Assembly (NCBI GenBank): GCA_902559885.1
Contig: CACEJU010000007.1
Span: 1-53,151 of the forward strand
Direction of reading: 5' to 3'
Origin: an uncultured SAR86 cluster bacterium
GTDB taxonomy: Bacteria > Pseudomonadota > Gammaproteobacteria > Magnimaribacterales > D2472
Length of the DNA: 53,151 nt
Below the pieces are notes generated by a model that saw nothing but the letters and a program-made list of their open reading frames with translations, ran no database searches and was not told the DNA's origin. A program made the translations under genes and the position numbers. Positions 51,704 to 53,151 of this stretch are shown one piece after another (positions within the stretch are counted from its first letter, which is position 1; each line of letters starts with the position of its first letter).

Positions 51704-52734
51704 TGAATATAATGATTTCAGCTACCAAAACGGGTGGACATGTCTTTCCAGCTGTTGAGGTGGGTAAATATTTTAAATCAAATAATCACAATGTTTTCTT
51801 TTTTGGAAGCGGATCAGAGATTGAACTAAAAGCTATTGATGGAAAAAACTTTAAATATTTTTCACAAAGTATTAAATCTTTCAGAGGAAAGGGTTTAATA
51901 GGTAAATTTTCAGTCCTATTTTCATTACCTTTGTATGTTTTAAGATCTATTAGGATTATAAAAAAGAATAAGATAGATGCTTTTATTGGTTTTGGTGGTT
52001 TTGCAACAATACCAATTAGCATAGCCTCATATTTATGCAAAATACCTGTCTATACGCATGAACAAAATTCTGTACAGGGTTCAGCTAATTCATTGATTTC
52101 AAATTTTGCAAAAATTAATTTTTTAGGCATGAAGACAACAAAAGAAATAAGTAGGTCTAAATTTGTAGGAAACCCTATTAGGAAAGATTTTGTTTTTTCT
52201 CTAAAAAATGAAACTTCAGATTTTATAAAAATTTATGTCACAGGAGGAAGCCAAGGAGCTGAATACCTTAATACAACAATTCCAATGATACTTAGTAAGC
52301 TCAATAAGAAAATTCAAGTAAGACATCAATCAGGAAAAGGTAACGAAGCATCGGTAAAAACTCTCTACAATAATTTCAATATTGATGCTGAAGTAAGAGA
52401 GTTTTTTATTAATCCAAATGAGAATATTGCTTGGAGTGATTTTGTTATTACTAGATGCGGCGCCCTAAGTCTAGCGGAGATTTCTTCGATGAATCGTGGC
52501 ATGGTAATGGTTCCTCTACCAAGTTCAATTGATAATCATCAGTTGCATAATGCTGAATTCTATTTTTCATGTAATTTGGGTATCATTCATGAGCAAAAAA
52601 ATGATAATGATGAACTTATATCCGCTTTAAATAAATTAATTAAAGAAGAGGTTTATAAGACATGGGAGAGTAATAACATCATTGATCATCATGATGCTGT
52701 TAGAAAAATATATGAGAATATTTTAAAAAAATGA
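51703..52734 (+). CDS. murG: Lipid II synthase MurG
   Basis: MurG adds GlcNAc from UDP-GlcNAc to lipid I at the cytoplasmic face of the membrane. The 343-aa product (E. coli 355) has the GT28 fold: an N-terminal loop ending T-G-G-H-V-F-P-A, G-F-G-G-F-A-T-I-P, H-E-Q-N, V-T-G-G-S-Q-G-A, and the sugar-nucleotide motif R-C-G-A-L-S-L-A-E-I. The first loop reads A-T-K-T-G-G-H where most enzymes have A-G-G-T-G-G-H. The ATG overlaps the ftsW stop by one base; its own stop overlaps murC by 4 bp. Confidence 0.96.
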   Translation: MNIMISATKTGGHVFPAVEVGKYFKSNNHNVFFFGSGSEIELKAIDGKNFKYFSQSIKSFRGKGLIGKFSVLFSLPLYVLRSIRIIKKNKIDAFIGFGGFATIPISIASYLCKIPVYTHEQNSVQGSANSLISNFAKINFLGMKTTKEISRSKFVGNPIRKDFVFSLKNETSDFIKIYVTGGSQGAEYLNTTIPMILSKLNKKIQVRHQSGKGNEASVKTLYNNFNIDAEVREFFINPNENIAWSDFVITRCGALSLAEISSMNRGMVMVPLPSSIDNHQLHNAEFYFSCNLGIIHEQKNDNDELISALNKLIKEEVYKTWESNNIIDHHDAVRKIYENILKK

Positions 52735-53151
52735 AAGCTTTAAAAAGAATTAAAAATATTCATTTTATTGGTATTGGTGGCTCAGGCATGATTGGAATAG
52801 CAAAGCTATTAATTAAGAAAGGTTTCAATGTTTCAGGATCTGATATTACTAAAACTATTGAATTAAGAAACCTAGCTTCTTTAGGTGCTAAAGTATCATA
52901 TCAACACAAAAAAAATAATATTAAGACCAATACAGATCTTGTTGTAGTTTCTTCGGCTATTGGCAAAAGAAATATAGAAATTTTAGAGTCAAAAAAGAAA
53001 GGTATAACTATCATCCCAAGAGCTGAAATGCTCTCAAGCATAATGCGTGATTATGAAAGCATTGTTATTGCTGGAAGTCATGGCAAAACAACTACCACAA
53101 GTATGATTGCAGAAATATTCAATGAAGCTGCAAAGAGTCCAACATATGTAG
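52731..53151 (+). CDS. murC: UDP-MurNAc--L-Ala ligase MurC (3'-truncated by window edge)
   Basis: MurC adds L-alanine to UDP-MurNAc, the first peptide step. The first 140 codons are present. They show the N-terminal Rossmann motif H-F-I-G-I-G-G-S-G-M and the ATP loop A-G-S-H-G-K-T-T-T-T near residue 114. The ATG at 52731 overlaps the murG stop by 4 bp (ATGA). The rest lies beyond the window, so what follows (murB, ddl, ftsQ, ftsA) cannot be seen. Confidence 0.96.
   Translation, partial: MKALKRIKNIHFIGIGGSGMIGIAKLLIKKGFNVSGSDITKTIELRNLASLGAKVSYQHKKNNIKTNTDLVVVSSAIGKRNIEILESKKKGITIIPRAEMLSSIMRDYESIVIAGSHGKTTTTSMIAEIFNEAAKSPTYV

Noticed and set aside
1..53151. CRISPR arrays, insertion sequences, prophage or toxin-antitoxin genes
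   Set aside because: I saw no regularly spaced repeats, no transposase or integrase motifs, and no gene block unlike its neighbours.

Overview
This window is an AT-rich, very compact stretch of a gammaproteobacterial chromosome. Nearly every gene is housekeeping. The gene order matches known gammaproteobacterial blocks: infB-rbfA-truB-rpsO-pnp, lolB-ispE-tRNA-Gln-prs-rplY-pth-ychF, hemA-prfA-prmC-moeB, mreBCD-yhdP, kdsD-lptAB-rpoN, ibaG-murA, degS/zapE-rplM-rpsI-petABC-sspA, lpoA/rsmI-rnpB, and the dcw cluster. Low GC, overlapping genes, shortened proteins and missing members of familiar operons suggest a streamlined marine lineage of the SAR86 type. That taxonomic guess is inference. I see no phage, insertion sequence, CRISPR or transposase.

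Layout. 1-5714 (+): translation and RNA-decay operon from infB (cut at the left edge) to pnp. 5715-6345 (+): two small, mutually similar membrane proteins separated by a perfect 15-bp hairpin. 6362-11190 (-): tRNA-Met and the ychF-pth-rplY-prs-tRNA-Gln-ispE-lolB block. 11168-18156 (+): hemA-prfA-prmC-moeB, then a cytoplasmic GH84 O-GlcNAcase-like enzyme, an acyl-CoA ligase and a MaoC-type hydratase. 18153-21309 (-): gatCAB. 21381-26094 (+): mreBCD and a short YhdP. 26080-30829 (-): kdsD-lptA-lptB-rpoN-mgtE. 30874-32977 (+): mlaC-ibaG-murA. 32958-33947 (-): degS. 33962-39182 (+): zapE, rplM-rpsI, the bc1 complex and sspA. 39179-40111 (-): a short LpoA. 40126-53151 (+): rsmI, rnpB and a dcw cluster from mraZ to murC (cut at the right edge).

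How the genes work together. Most of the right half builds and shapes the envelope: MreBCD, FtsZ/L/I/W, Mur enzymes, MraY, LpoA, LPS supply and transport, MlaC and YhdP. The left half handles translation, precursor synthesis and RNA turnover. PetABC is the quinol-oxidising respiratory complex.

Most notable points: (1) a GH84 enzyme that keeps every active-site residue I can align with human O-GlcNAcase, has no signal peptide, and sits in the hemA-prfA operon; (2) ftsZ placed second in the dcw cluster, between mraZ and rsmH, behind candidate MraZ boxes; (3) a recurrent promoter layout in which a TATAAT-like -10 lies about 5-9 nt before the ATG with no Shine-Dalgarno, implying leaderless or near-leaderless mRNAs; (4) convergent genes that all overlap, two pairs sharing one TTAA as both stop codons; (5) tRNA-Gln wedged 3 nt after ispE and 7 nt before prs; (6) an undescribed pair of small membrane proteins; (7) unusual residues in conserved motifs of FtsI, MurE and MurG.
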